Part shown: positions 45,338-52,593 of the stretch, piece after piece
How positions within the stretch are numbered: position 1 is the stretch's first letter
Layout of the letters: each line of letters starts with the position of its first letter
Source of the DNA: Opitutus sp.
GTDB lineage: Bacteria; Verrucomicrobiota; Verrucomicrobiia; Opitutales; Opitutaceae
Reading direction: 5' to 3'
Length of the DNA stretch: 64,000 nt
Assembly (NCBI GenBank): GCA_024998815.1
Contig: JACEUQ010000003.1
Span: forward strand, 1-64,000
The notes under the pieces: model-generated
Databases searched by the model: none
The model's input: the letters and a program-made list of their open reading frames with translations, nothing else
What the model was told of the DNA's origin: nothing
Translations under genes and position numbers: made by a program

Positions 45338-46135
45338 ATGCAGACCATCGGCGAACGCCTCGAAGAAGCCCGTAAACGCAAAGGCATCTCCATTCGTGAG
45401 GCCGCCGAAGCGACCAAGATTCGCGGCGACTACCTGCACAAATACGAGAGCAACCAGTTTGATATCAAGCTGCCCGAGATTTACGTGCGCGGCTTCCTGC
45501 GCACCTACGCCAACTACCTCAAACTCCCCGGCGACAAGATCGTTAACGACTACACCGCGCTCGGCCTGAGCGACGCCGCCAAAAACAGCCGCGGGCTCAA
45601 CCGCGAGGTTTACGGCCGCATGGACATCAGCGTGGCCACCGCTAAAGCGGGCAACGTCGTCGAGCAACCCTCGCCCGCCGCCGCCCCCCACCATGCCGGT
45701 GCCGACAACGGCCATGGCGACAAAAACCCAGCCACCTTCCGCCCCCACGGCGGCGGCGTCAGCCTCGACACCAACCTGCTGATCAAGGGCGCCGCGCTGA
45801 TAGGCGGCCTGGTGGTGCTGACCCTCGTCGTAGTATGGGGCGTCAACGCCCTGAGCACCGCCAAAACGCCTGCCGAGACCATCACGTGGATCAAACCGCA
45901 GGAAGGCGACCGCACCCTCGGTCTCGTCGCGGTGGCCGCCGTGGACTTGGTGACCGCCACGGATTCCACCGGCACCACCTTATTTAAGGGTCCGCTCAAG
46001 GCCGGCGAAACGCGCGCCCTGGTGCGCAACAACGCGATCACCATTCAAACCGAGAATCCGCAGTCGGTGATGATCGAGCTCAGTGGCCAGAAATGGCCGC
46101 TCAAGGACAAACGCTCCGCCATCAAGGCCCCATAA
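45338..46135 (+). CDS. RodZ-like helix-turn-helix membrane protein
   Basis: A 265-residue protein with an N-terminal Xre-type helix-turn-helix (IGERLEEARKRKGISIREAAEATKI, and YIRGFLRTYANYLKLPGD-like sequence at about 48-66), a linker, one membrane helix (GAALIGGLVVLTLVVVWGVNAL, about 151-172), and a periplasmic DUF4115-like beta domain. This is the layout of RodZ, the link between MreB and the wall machinery. It follows ftsK by 43 bases, and a strong terminator closes the unit. Confidence 0.87.
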   Translation: MQTIGERLEEARKRKGISIREAAEATKIRGDYLHKYESNQFDIKLPEIYVRGFLRTYANYLKLPGDKIVNDYTALGLSDAAKNSRGLNREVYGRMDISVATAKAGNVVEQPSPAAAPHHAGADNGHGDKNPATFRPHGGGVSLDTNLLIKGAALIGGLVVLTLVVVWGVNALSTAKTPAETITWIKPQEGDRTLGLVAVAAVDLVTATDSTGTTLFKGPLKAGETRALVRNNAITIQTENPQSVMIELSGQKWPLKDKRSAIKAP

Positions 46136-46175
46136 GCCGACCGTTGGCGGATAGCCCACCGCCCGAACAGGAAAA

Positions 46176-46206
46176 GCCGCGCTGATGCCGTCAGCGCGGC
46201 TTTTTT
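46176..46206 (+). terminator. Rho-independent terminator after the RodZ-like gene
   Basis: GCCGCGCTGA (46176-46185) pairs perfectly with TCAGCGCGGC (46191-46200) around TGCCG, followed by six T. Confidence 0.95.
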
Positions 46207-46264
46207 ATGGGGTACGCCCGAGGGGCGGCGGTGTGGAAAATCGGCCGAATTGAACAGCTCATTT

Positions 46265-46446
46265 TAACCCAAATACCGAAGTTTTAACCACAGATTTCAC
46301 GGATGAGCACAGATATCAGGATGTTACTGAATTTTAAGAGAGGCTGAAAAATGGGGGATAAAGCCGGGGTTGATTACCTCCTAATGGATTGTATCTGTGC
46401 CATCTGCGTAATCTGTGGTTGGTTTGAACTTCGGAGTTCGGGTTTA
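46265..46446 (+). repeat. MITE-like palindromic element, copy 2
   Basis: Roughly 180 bases, the reverse complement of 40533-40705 with perhaps 80-85% identity by eye. The outer ends (AACCCAAATACCGAAGTT / AACTTCGGAGTTCGGGTTT) and inner arms (TAACCACAGATTTCACGGAT / GCGTAATCTGTGGTT) are inverted repeats. The gap 46208-46794 holds this, a second repeat, and no gene. Confidence 0.78.
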
Positions 46447-46612
46447 ATACGTATTCAAGATGCGTTCCCTTAACTCGGATGAAGGCATGAATAGTAGCTT
46501 GGGGATGCATTGATTAGGGATGAACGACCTCCGTGTCGTCCGGGGTCAGGCTCCGCCCAGTAGCGCAGACTTCCCTGCCTGCCCTCACGCGTAATCGCCG
46601 GTCAGCGAACCT

Positions 46613-46701
46613 CCTTGAGCTCACACTCAAGGCCACATTCAGGAGAGGCATTGGGCATAAGCGCTCCGCGGCTTCTCGTGGCCTTGAGCGTGAGCTCAAG
46701 G
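46613..46701. repeat. Pair of 24-bp REP-like palindromes in inverse orientation
   Basis: Left unit 46613-46636 and right unit 46678-46701 are reverse complements with one mismatch, enclosing 41 bases. Each unit is also a hairpin by itself. The same unit occurs at 7562 and 8419. Confidence 0.75.
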
Positions 46702-46794
46702 TCGGGGGTGGACTCCAGCAGAGCGCAACGGTGGGCTAAAAACGGGGTCGCCCAATAAATATAACAAAAAAAAACGGCCAGGCCCGAATGGCAC

Positions 46795-47655
46795 TTAGTT
46801 AAGGGGTGTTATCGTCAATTTCTGACGCCGAAAAGTGGATACGCGCATTTCGTGGCGGGGGCGGGTGAGTAATTGATAGGATTTGGGGCGGCGCTTGACC
46901 GCCCGTGGTTCGCTGCGGTCCGGGCGAAGCGGCACGGGGGCGGAGGCGAGGGCCAGCAGTAGATCTTCGTAGCGCTGGGATGCCTTTTTATTGTCCGGAC
47001 TGTATAAAGGGGCGAAGGTGCGCAGGACGCCGACGGTCCCTTTGAACGACATGCGTAGCGGAGGCACATCATGTTGTTTGGCTGCTTCAAGCATCCGGGC
47101 GCGGATCAAGTTGTAAGCGATTGTCTGGACGATGATTTCACGCTCGATCATCTCCGGGGTTTTGGTGCGTAACACATCCAGGCCAGGGTGGTTTTGATGT
47201 CGCGAAAAAAAAGTTCCACCTGCCAGCGGCGACGAAACAGATCGGCCAGAACCGAATCCGGATAGGCAACTTCGTCGAGCAGCGTGGTGACCAAGCCAAT
47301 GTGTTGGGTGCGGAAGCCTGGGATCACGACCTGAAAACGAACCACCCGCAGCTGGAGGATCTGCGGCAGTTCGTCCCACTCATTTTTATCCATGCGCTTG
47401 TTCCACTCAGGTTTGCGCCAAGTAACCAGTCCTGAATCCGACTTGCGGGCTTGATGCAGGCGCATCACCACATCGACTCCCTTGCGCTCAAACAAGGCGA
47501 TGAGTCCCCAGGAAGAAAAGGCTCGGTCGGCCAAGATCACCTCGCCTTTGTTCACCCAACCGAGGAGCTGGCGGGCCAGCGGCGCTTCGTGCAGTTTCCA
47601 TGAGTAACAGAGCTGCATTCCGACATGGATTCATGTTTTCAGCTCTGAGTTGTTG
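46795..47655 (-). pseudogene. IS4-family transposase remnant, frameshifted and 5'-truncated
   Basis: On the minus strand, 47618-47148 encodes the middle of an IS4-type DDE transposase (GEVILADRAFSSWG with an Asp; FRRRWQVELFFRDIKTTL with the YREK-like Glu region). The rest (LDVLRTKTPEMIEREIIVQTIAYNLIRARM, ending at 46795) is in another frame. Reading shows that one G is missing near 47181-47186 (TTLGLDVL expected). Nothing before residue MQLCYSW is readable, because the sequence meets the IS21 target site at 47656. Confidence 0.85.
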
Positions 47656-47663
47656 GCTTATGA
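47656..47663. repeat. Target-site duplication of IS21-type copy 2, left
   Basis: GCTTATGA, repeated at 51046-51053. Confidence 0.95.
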
Positions 47664-47764
47664 TGTGAGCGGCGGCGCGAACACCGTCTATTTCTGGCGG
47701 TTACAAAATCACCTGTCGTAAAAGCCGATGACCGGCCCCGCCAGGGGCCGATCATCAGGCCCGG

Positions 47765-48532
47765 TCAGCTTGCAGGTTCGTCGGCCAGGCGGTCTTTCAT
47801 GCGGTAGGATTTGCCCTCGATGACGACGGTCTGGGCCCGGTGCAGTAGGCGGTCCAGGATCGCCGCGGTGATGCCAGCGTCGTTGTTAAAGATCCCTGCC
47901 CAGTGTTTGTAGGCCTTGTTGGTGGTGACGATCAGCGAGCCGCGTTCGTAGCGTTGGCTGACGATCTGGAAGAGCAGGTCGGCCCCCGACTTGTCGAGCG
48001 GCAGGTAGCCGACCTCATCGAGCACGAGCACCGCAGGGGTCATGTAACGCTTCAACTCGGCTTGCAACCGGTGCAGGGACTGGGCGGTGACCAGGGCGTT
48101 GATCGCGTCCACCGCCGTCGTAAACAGCACCGTGTAGCCCGCCTGGCACGCCGCGTAGCCCAACGCGCTCGCGAGATGTGTCTTCCCAAGCCCCACACCA
48201 CCGCAAAACACCGCGTTGGTGCGCTCCTTGACAAAGCCCAGTTCGAAGAGGTGCCGCACCTGCGCTTCGTTCAACTCCTTGGGCCAGTCCCACTGGAACT
48301 GGTCGACGGTTTTCTTGACCGGGAAGCGCGCTGCCTGGATGCGCCGCTCCAGCGCCCGGATCTGGCGGTCCTGGGTCTCGGCCTGCACCAGTCGGCGTAA
48401 AAATTCGGCGTGCGAACAGCGCGCCTTGGCCGCCTCGGCCGTGAGTTCGCCGTGGTGGCGCAGCAGGTAACCGAGTTTCAGGTACTTGAGTTGATCTTTT
48501 AATAAATCGGTTTTTTCGGGTTCTGTTTTCAT
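47765..48532 (-). CDS. istB: IS21-family helper ATPase IstB (copy 2)
   Basis: 255 residues, identical to the copy 1 protein except residue 8 (Thr here). Walker A GVGLGKTH and Walker B VLVLDEVGY are intact. Its ATG overlaps the istA stop. Confidence 0.97.
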   Translation of the reverse strand: MKTEPEKTDLLKDQLKYLKLGYLLRHHGELTAEAAKARCSHAEFLRRLVQAETQDRQIRALERRIQAARFPVKKTVDQFQWDWPKELNEAQVRHLFELGFVKERTNAVFCGGVGLGKTHLASALGYAACQAGYTVLFTTAVDAINALVTAQSLHRLQAELKRYMTPAVLVLDEVGYLPLDKSGADLLFQIVSQRYERGSLIVTTNKAYKHWAGIFNNDAGITAAILDRLLHRAQTVVIEGKSYRMKDRLADEPAS

Positions 48533-49995
48533 TGGGTATAGGGGCTTAAATCCGGGGGACGCAGTTCGAGTTCCAGTGCGGCCAACGCGTCGGCGCGGGT
48601 GAGGTGGATCGGCCCGGCTTGCGGCAAGGCCCGCGCGCGTTGTTCGAGCAAGTTGAGGATGTAATCGCTGGAGTAGGCGCCGAGTTCATGGGCGCTTTCG
48701 ATCGCCCGGCCGACTGCCTCCGTTCCATACAGGGCCACCAAACCCACGATAGTCGCCAGGTGGTGTCCCGCGTTGAGCCGGCGCTCCTCCAGCCCCCGTT
48801 GGTAGGCGGGTGCCGCCGGGCTCAGTTCCAAAAACCGTAGCCGCAGGCGCTGCCGCGCCCCCTGCCGTTTGCGCTCCTCGAGTTCGCGCACATGCTCGGG
48901 GTTTTCCACATCGGCGCGGCGGGCAAAACTGCGGGCATGCTCGGCCACCAGGGTGCGGTCCGCATAAAACCTCACCTGCGCCCCCTCGATCTGCGCGGTG
49001 AGTAGCGCCCCGGCAAACTTCGTGGGCACCGAGTAGCGGTTCGTTTCGATACTCACCCGGCACCGCCGCGACGCCCGCACGCTTAAGGTGCGCACCGCCG
49101 GACTGGCCACCGGGTTAAGCGGCAGGAGCGCAGCGCGCTCCTCGGGCAGCCGGTCCACCGGCCGGCCCTGGGTTTCAGCGTGAACGCGCACGTTGGCCAC
49201 CGTTTCCAGCCACAAGCTGGCGGCCGGCCCCAGCTCGGTAAACCCGTTCATCTGCCGCCCGCCAAGGAAGCTTTTTTTCACGTAACCCACCGCGTTTTCC
49301 ACCATGCCCTTGGACTGCGGATGCCCCGGCCCGCACGCTTTTATCGTAAACCCGTAGTGCCGGGCAAAGTCCAGGTACTGGGCGTTGTACACCGGGTCGG
49401 TCCCGGGCACATGCGAGAGGACGGCCGTCTTGCAGTTGTCCACCATCACCTCGCGCGGCACCCCGCCGAGTTTTTCAAAGGCGCGCCGGTGACAGCCCAG
49501 CCACCACTCCTGGCCCTGCCCGAGGGTAAATTCCACATGCAGGAACCGGCTGTACCCCAAAACCATGACGAAAAAACTTAAAGCCCGCCGGGTGCCGTCC
49601 ACCTCCACCGCGCCAAAACTGCCCCAGTCCACCTGCGCGGTCTGGCCGGGGGCAAACTTGAGGGTAAGAAACGCCTCCAGGTTCCTCGGCCGCACCCGCC
49701 GCACGTAGTCTTTCAAAATTGAATACCCGCCCGTGTACCCCCGCTCGCGCACCTTTTGCCAGAGCTGCATGGCGGTGAACGGATGGGCCTCCAGCCAGCG
49801 CGCGATCGCCGGCTTGTGCACGTCGAGCTTGCTTGGCCTAGGCACCTGCGCGGCCTGGCTGCGCACGTACTTTTCCTGCGCCTGCCAGCGCCTCACCGTC
49901 TGCACGTGCAACTGGAGCGAGCGGGCGATTTGCGGCGCACTGTGACCGGCCGCCTCCGCCTGTTTTATCCGGCAATACAGTTCGTAATCGATCAC
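48529..49995 (-). CDS. istA: IS21-family transposase IstA (copy 2)
   Basis: 488 residues with the same DDE residues and helix-turn-helix as copy 1. Differences seen: Asn3/Asp, Thr/Ala in the helix-turn-helix (QITRS against QIARS), YARSQ/YVRSQ and FGSVE/FGAVE. It starts with GTG overlapping the stop of the small upstream gene. Probably active. Confidence 0.97.
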   Translation of the reverse strand: MIDYELYCRIKQAEAAGHSAPQIARSLQLHVQTVRRWQAQEKYVRSQAAQVPRPSKLDVHKPAIARWLEAHPFTAMQLWQKVRERGYTGGYSILKDYVRRVRPRNLEAFLTLKFAPGQTAQVDWGSFGAVEVDGTRRALSFFVMVLGYSRFLHVEFTLGQGQEWWLGCHRRAFEKLGGVPREVMVDNCKTAVLSHVPGTDPVYNAQYLDFARHYGFTIKACGPGHPQSKGMVENAVGYVKKSFLGGRQMNGFTELGPAASLWLETVANVRVHAETQGRPVDRLPEERAALLPLNPVASPAVRTLSVRASRRCRVSIETNRYSVPTKFAGALLTAQIEGAQVRFYADRTLVAEHARSFARRADVENPEHVRELEERKRQGARQRLRLRFLELSPAAPAYQRGLEERRLNAGHHLATIVGLVALYGTEAVGRAIESAHELGAYSSDYILNLLEQRARALPQAGPIHLTRADALAALELELRPPDLSPYTQ

Positions 49996-50351
49996 GCGCC
50001 CACCTCCCGGCTCGGCGGCGGCGTTGCCGCCAGCGTGTGCGTTGGCCTGCCCCGGTCCAAGGAGAGCACCTGGTAAAGTGGCGCGGCGTAGGCGATCACC
50101 CCGGCCTCGATTAACTGCCGGCGCGCCTCGACCAGGCCGTCCTCGCTGAGCGTGAGCAGCCGGGCCAGGGTGCGCGTGGCGTAGTAACTCAGCCCGTCGG
50201 CGTCGCCCACGGTGACCAGGACCAGATAGAGGCCCCAGGCGGGGGCACTGGCCCGCCCCAGGTAATTGCCCCGCACCAGCCGGTGGTCCAGCCAGCTAAA
50301 CTGGGCCGGCGTGCGCCGGAGTTGTTCGCGATCGATCGGTTGTTTTTGCAT
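49992..50351 (-). CDS. IS21-associated small winged-helix-like protein (copy 2)
   Basis: 119 residues, differing from copy 1 near the C-terminus only (PTHTLAATPPPS against PSHTLAVTPSPS). The predicted helix-turn-helix TRTLARLLTLSEDGLVEARR is unchanged. It overlaps the upstream accessory gene by 56 bases and istA by four. Confidence 0.65.
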   Translation of the reverse strand: MQKQPIDREQLRRTPAQFSWLDHRLVRGNYLGRASAPAWGLYLVLVTVGDADGLSYYATRTLARLLTLSEDGLVEARRQLIEAGVIAYAAPLYQVLSLDRGRPTHTLAATPPPSREVGA

Positions 50352-50853
50352 AATCGGGCGGCTGGACGTCGATGCCCAGGATCACCCGCCCCCGGGATTG
50401 CAGGTGTCGCAGCATGGGTTCGAGGTCCTCTTGTAACGTCACTCCGGCGAACTGCGCGATAAGCCCCACGAGCACAGGGTTTTGCGACTCCCATCTGTCT
50501 TGTAACGGCACGCAGGGATTCGGTAACGCCACCTCGGCGACCGGCTCGGCTTTAGGCTGGTGCACAACGGATTGCGTAGTTGGGATGTCTTGTAACGCCA
50601 CCCGCCGTCGCGGCCCCCTCCGCCTTGAGTACCCCGGATTGGCCTTCCGCCACTCCTGCACCCGTTGGACATTTTCTGGGCCTTTCCAGTGGTCGAGGTT
50701 CTCCGGCTTCGCCAACCATTTGGCCTGACTGGCCGCCCGGCTCGCCCGTCGGCATCCCGGCTTCCCGCAGTAGCGCTGACGCTCGCGGTTATGCGCGTCG
50801 GGCAGAAAGAAATCGACACAGTGCAAACACTTGCGTGAACCGGTTGGATGCAT
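50296..50853 (-). CDS. IS21-associated zinc-finger-like accessory protein (copy 2)
   Basis: 185 residues; all putative zinc ligands (CLHC and YCGKPGC) are kept. The few changes from copy 1 (Ala12/Val, CAALQDS/CVPLQDR) lie outside the zinc site. The three ALQD-type segments are encoded by repeats of GCGTTACAAGAC, a sequence also resembling the inner edge of the terminal repeats (GGCGGTTACAAAAT). Confidence 0.7.
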   Translation of the reverse strand: MHPTGSRKCLHCVDFFLPDAHNRERQRYCGKPGCRRASRAASQAKWLAKPENLDHWKGPENVQRVQEWRKANPGYSRRRGPRRRVALQDIPTTQSVVHQPKAEPVAEVALPNPCVPLQDRWESQNPVLVGLIAQFAGVTLQEDLEPMLRHLQSRGRVILGIDVQPPDYAKTTDRSRTTPAHAGPV

Positions 50854-51045
50854 CGCTGTGCATCCGCCAAGCGTCCCGCCGGTTCAATCTCCACCCATTC
50901 GCACCCCTCATATCCCCAGCCGGACAGGGAAGAAAACCCACCCACGGAAGAAGAGTATTACTCTTTTTAAGGGGAAGAAGATCCACCGAAGAAGAAGTGC
51001 ATTCCTAACCGCCAGAAATAGACGCTTTCCCGCTCGCCGCTCACA

Positions 51046-51053
51046 GCTTATGA
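51046..51053. repeat. Target-site duplication of IS21-type copy 2, right
   Basis: GCTTATGA, matching 47656-47663. Confidence 0.95.
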
Positions 51054-51160
51054 GGCCGCGAAGGAACACCGCGAACGCCTAGGGCTACCGGGTTTGTTCT
51101 TTGCGCTCCTTGCGTTCTTTTGCGGCCAAACTGCCTTGGTTTCATCCGGCATGTTTCGCT
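51053..51160. repeat. GCGAAGGAAC hairpin repeat, copy
   Basis: An imperfect inverted repeat (GGCCGCGAAGGAACACCGCG / CTTGCGTTCTTTTGCGGCC) followed by CTTGGTTTCATCCGGCA. Homologous to 54667-54775, including the flank after the hairpin. The 215-base gap 51046-51260 contains nothing else recognised. Confidence 0.65.
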
Positions 51161-51260
51161 TTTACGTCCGCCGCTTTTTCAGTACGGACGCGGGCAGCCA
51201 AAACAGTTTCCAAAGCCCTCCCCCCTTCGATTTGACCTGATGCTGCCCAGGGGGCTTCTA

Positions 51261-52375
51261 GTGCTTAATTGCGTAGATTAATGATAGTATTTCTGAGTTG
51301 GCTTCCCTTGACCTCGCGCTTGCGCCACTTGAACGGCTTGGCATTGGGCAGGTAGGCGGCGACGAAAGCGTCAATGGCCTGACTAAGTTCGGCGACGCTT
51401 CTGAAGTTCGCGCCCCGTAGCGCCTTCCTTGTTAGTATGCCGAACCAGATTTCAACTTGATTGAGCCAACTCGCCGAGGTTGGGGTAAAGTGGAAGTGGA
51501 CATTGGGGTGCCGAGCGAGCCAAGCGTCGCACTTTTTGTGGGTGCAATAATTATCCAAAATCACGTGGAGTTCTCTCTCGGGCGGGTGATCCGCCACCAC
51601 TTGGTCCATGAACAGCAGGAACTCCTCCCGGCGCTTAAGGGTGGTTTTCTGCGTCTTGATCAAGCCCGTGGCCACATCAAGGGCAGCGAACAAGTTGAGT
51701 GTACCGTGGCGCTTGTAGGTGCTTTTGAGTCCCTGGACGATTTTACCATTGTCGGTCTCCACGTAACCGGTGGCGCGCTCTAGGGCTTGGATGCCAGGCT
51801 TTTCATCCACACTTATCACCAATGCCTTTTCCGGTGGGCTCAGGTAGAGCCCGACGATATCGGCTGCCTTGGCTGCGAACTGCTTGTCAGTGCTCACGCA
51901 CCACGAGCGCTGGCGCTGCAGGCAAATGCCCTCCTTGCGCAGCACTCGCCAGACCGCGTGCACCGAGCCGCCGAGCACACGGGCCACCGCTGGACCATCC
52001 CAGCGCGCCTGCCCCGGAGGGGGTGGCCCTTCCAATAAAGCCAGCACCCGATCTCGAAAGTCCTCACCGTAGGTGCGCTTCGCGCCCGGCCGTGCCGCAT
52101 CATCCAGCCCCTTCATGCCAAGCAGCACAAAGCGATCCCTCCACTTTATTACGGTGTTCGGCCTGGTGTTGCAGCGGCGCGCCACCTCTTGCACCTGCTC
52201 GCCACTCACGCACCCAAGGATCATCCGGGCGCGCTCAACTCGCTGCCTCGACTCAATCCGGCTGGTTGCCCGTTTTTCTAGGGATTGCTGATCCCCCTCG
52301 CTACAAGTGATTCGCACGGCTTTTCGTCCCATCTACAAAGCGGATACAATATCACTTATTATTGCAAGTAAGCAC
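51261..52375 (-). mobile_element. IS630-family element, complete
   Basis: 1,115 bp between two TA dinucleotides (51259-51260 and 52376-52377), with inverted ends GTGCTTAATTGC and GTGCTTACTTGC. One full transposase gene. Confidence 0.92.
51265..52332 (-). CDS. IS630-family transposase
   Basis: A 355-residue Tc1/mariner-like transposase. The N-terminal helix-turn-helix is VQEVARRCNTRPNTVIKWRDR (about 46-66), and a winged second DNA-binding domain follows (ARVLGGSVHAVWRVLRKEG). The catalytic triad is Asp in ISVDEKPGIQ, Asp in VILDNYCTHK and Glu in SWLNQVEIWFG. No frameshift is seen, so it is probably active. It is distinct from the truncated IS630 protein at 3440-4168. Confidence 0.96.
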   Translation of the reverse strand: MGRKAVRITCSEGDQQSLEKRATSRIESRQRVERARMILGCVSGEQVQEVARRCNTRPNTVIKWRDRFVLLGMKGLDDAARPGAKRTYGEDFRDRVLALLEGPPPPGQARWDGPAVARVLGGSVHAVWRVLRKEGICLQRQRSWCVSTDKQFAAKAADIVGLYLSPPEKALVISVDEKPGIQALERATGYVETDNGKIVQGLKSTYKRHGTLNLFAALDVATGLIKTQKTTLKRREEFLLFMDQVVADHPPERELHVILDNYCTHKKCDAWLARHPNVHFHFTPTSASWLNQVEIWFGILTRKALRGANFRSVAELSQAIDAFVAAYLPNAKPFKWRKREVKGSQLRNTIINLRN

Positions 52376-52406
52376 TAGGTGAGCTGAATTGGCCAGCGCT
52401 CAATTC

Positions 52407-52480
52407 TTGGCCGGGACGGCCAACCCTACATTTCCAACCCTACATTTTTCGATCCCTGTAGCGTTGGCCGTCCCGGCCAA
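52407..52480. repeat. GGCCGGGACGGCC hairpin repeat, copy 2
   Basis: Arms TTGGCCGGGACGGCCAACCC (from 52407) and GCGTTGGCCGTCCCGGCCAA (to 52480) enclose about 26 bases with a further CCAACCCTACA. Same family as 8541-8603, here about 110 bases before recQ. Confidence 0.75.
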
Positions 52481-52593
52481 TTTGCTTCACCTTCGGGCAC
52501 TTTCCGGGTTCCAGCGTGGTCTCTGCGATGGGCGCGGCCATCCCACGGTCCGCGCAACCGAACCCTTCTCCCCTTCGCCCCACCCTTTCCCTC

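Larger units (their letters stand above)
47664..51045 (-). mobile_element. IS21-type element, copy 2 (four genes, 3,382 bp)
   Basis: The same length as copy 1, opposite orientation, and flanked by a perfect 8-bp duplication GCTTATGA. This fixes the ends at the TGTGAGCGGCG terminal repeats (47664-47703 and 51006-51045). All four genes are intact. Sequence differences from copy 1 are few and concentrated at the accessory-gene end. Confidence 0.96.
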
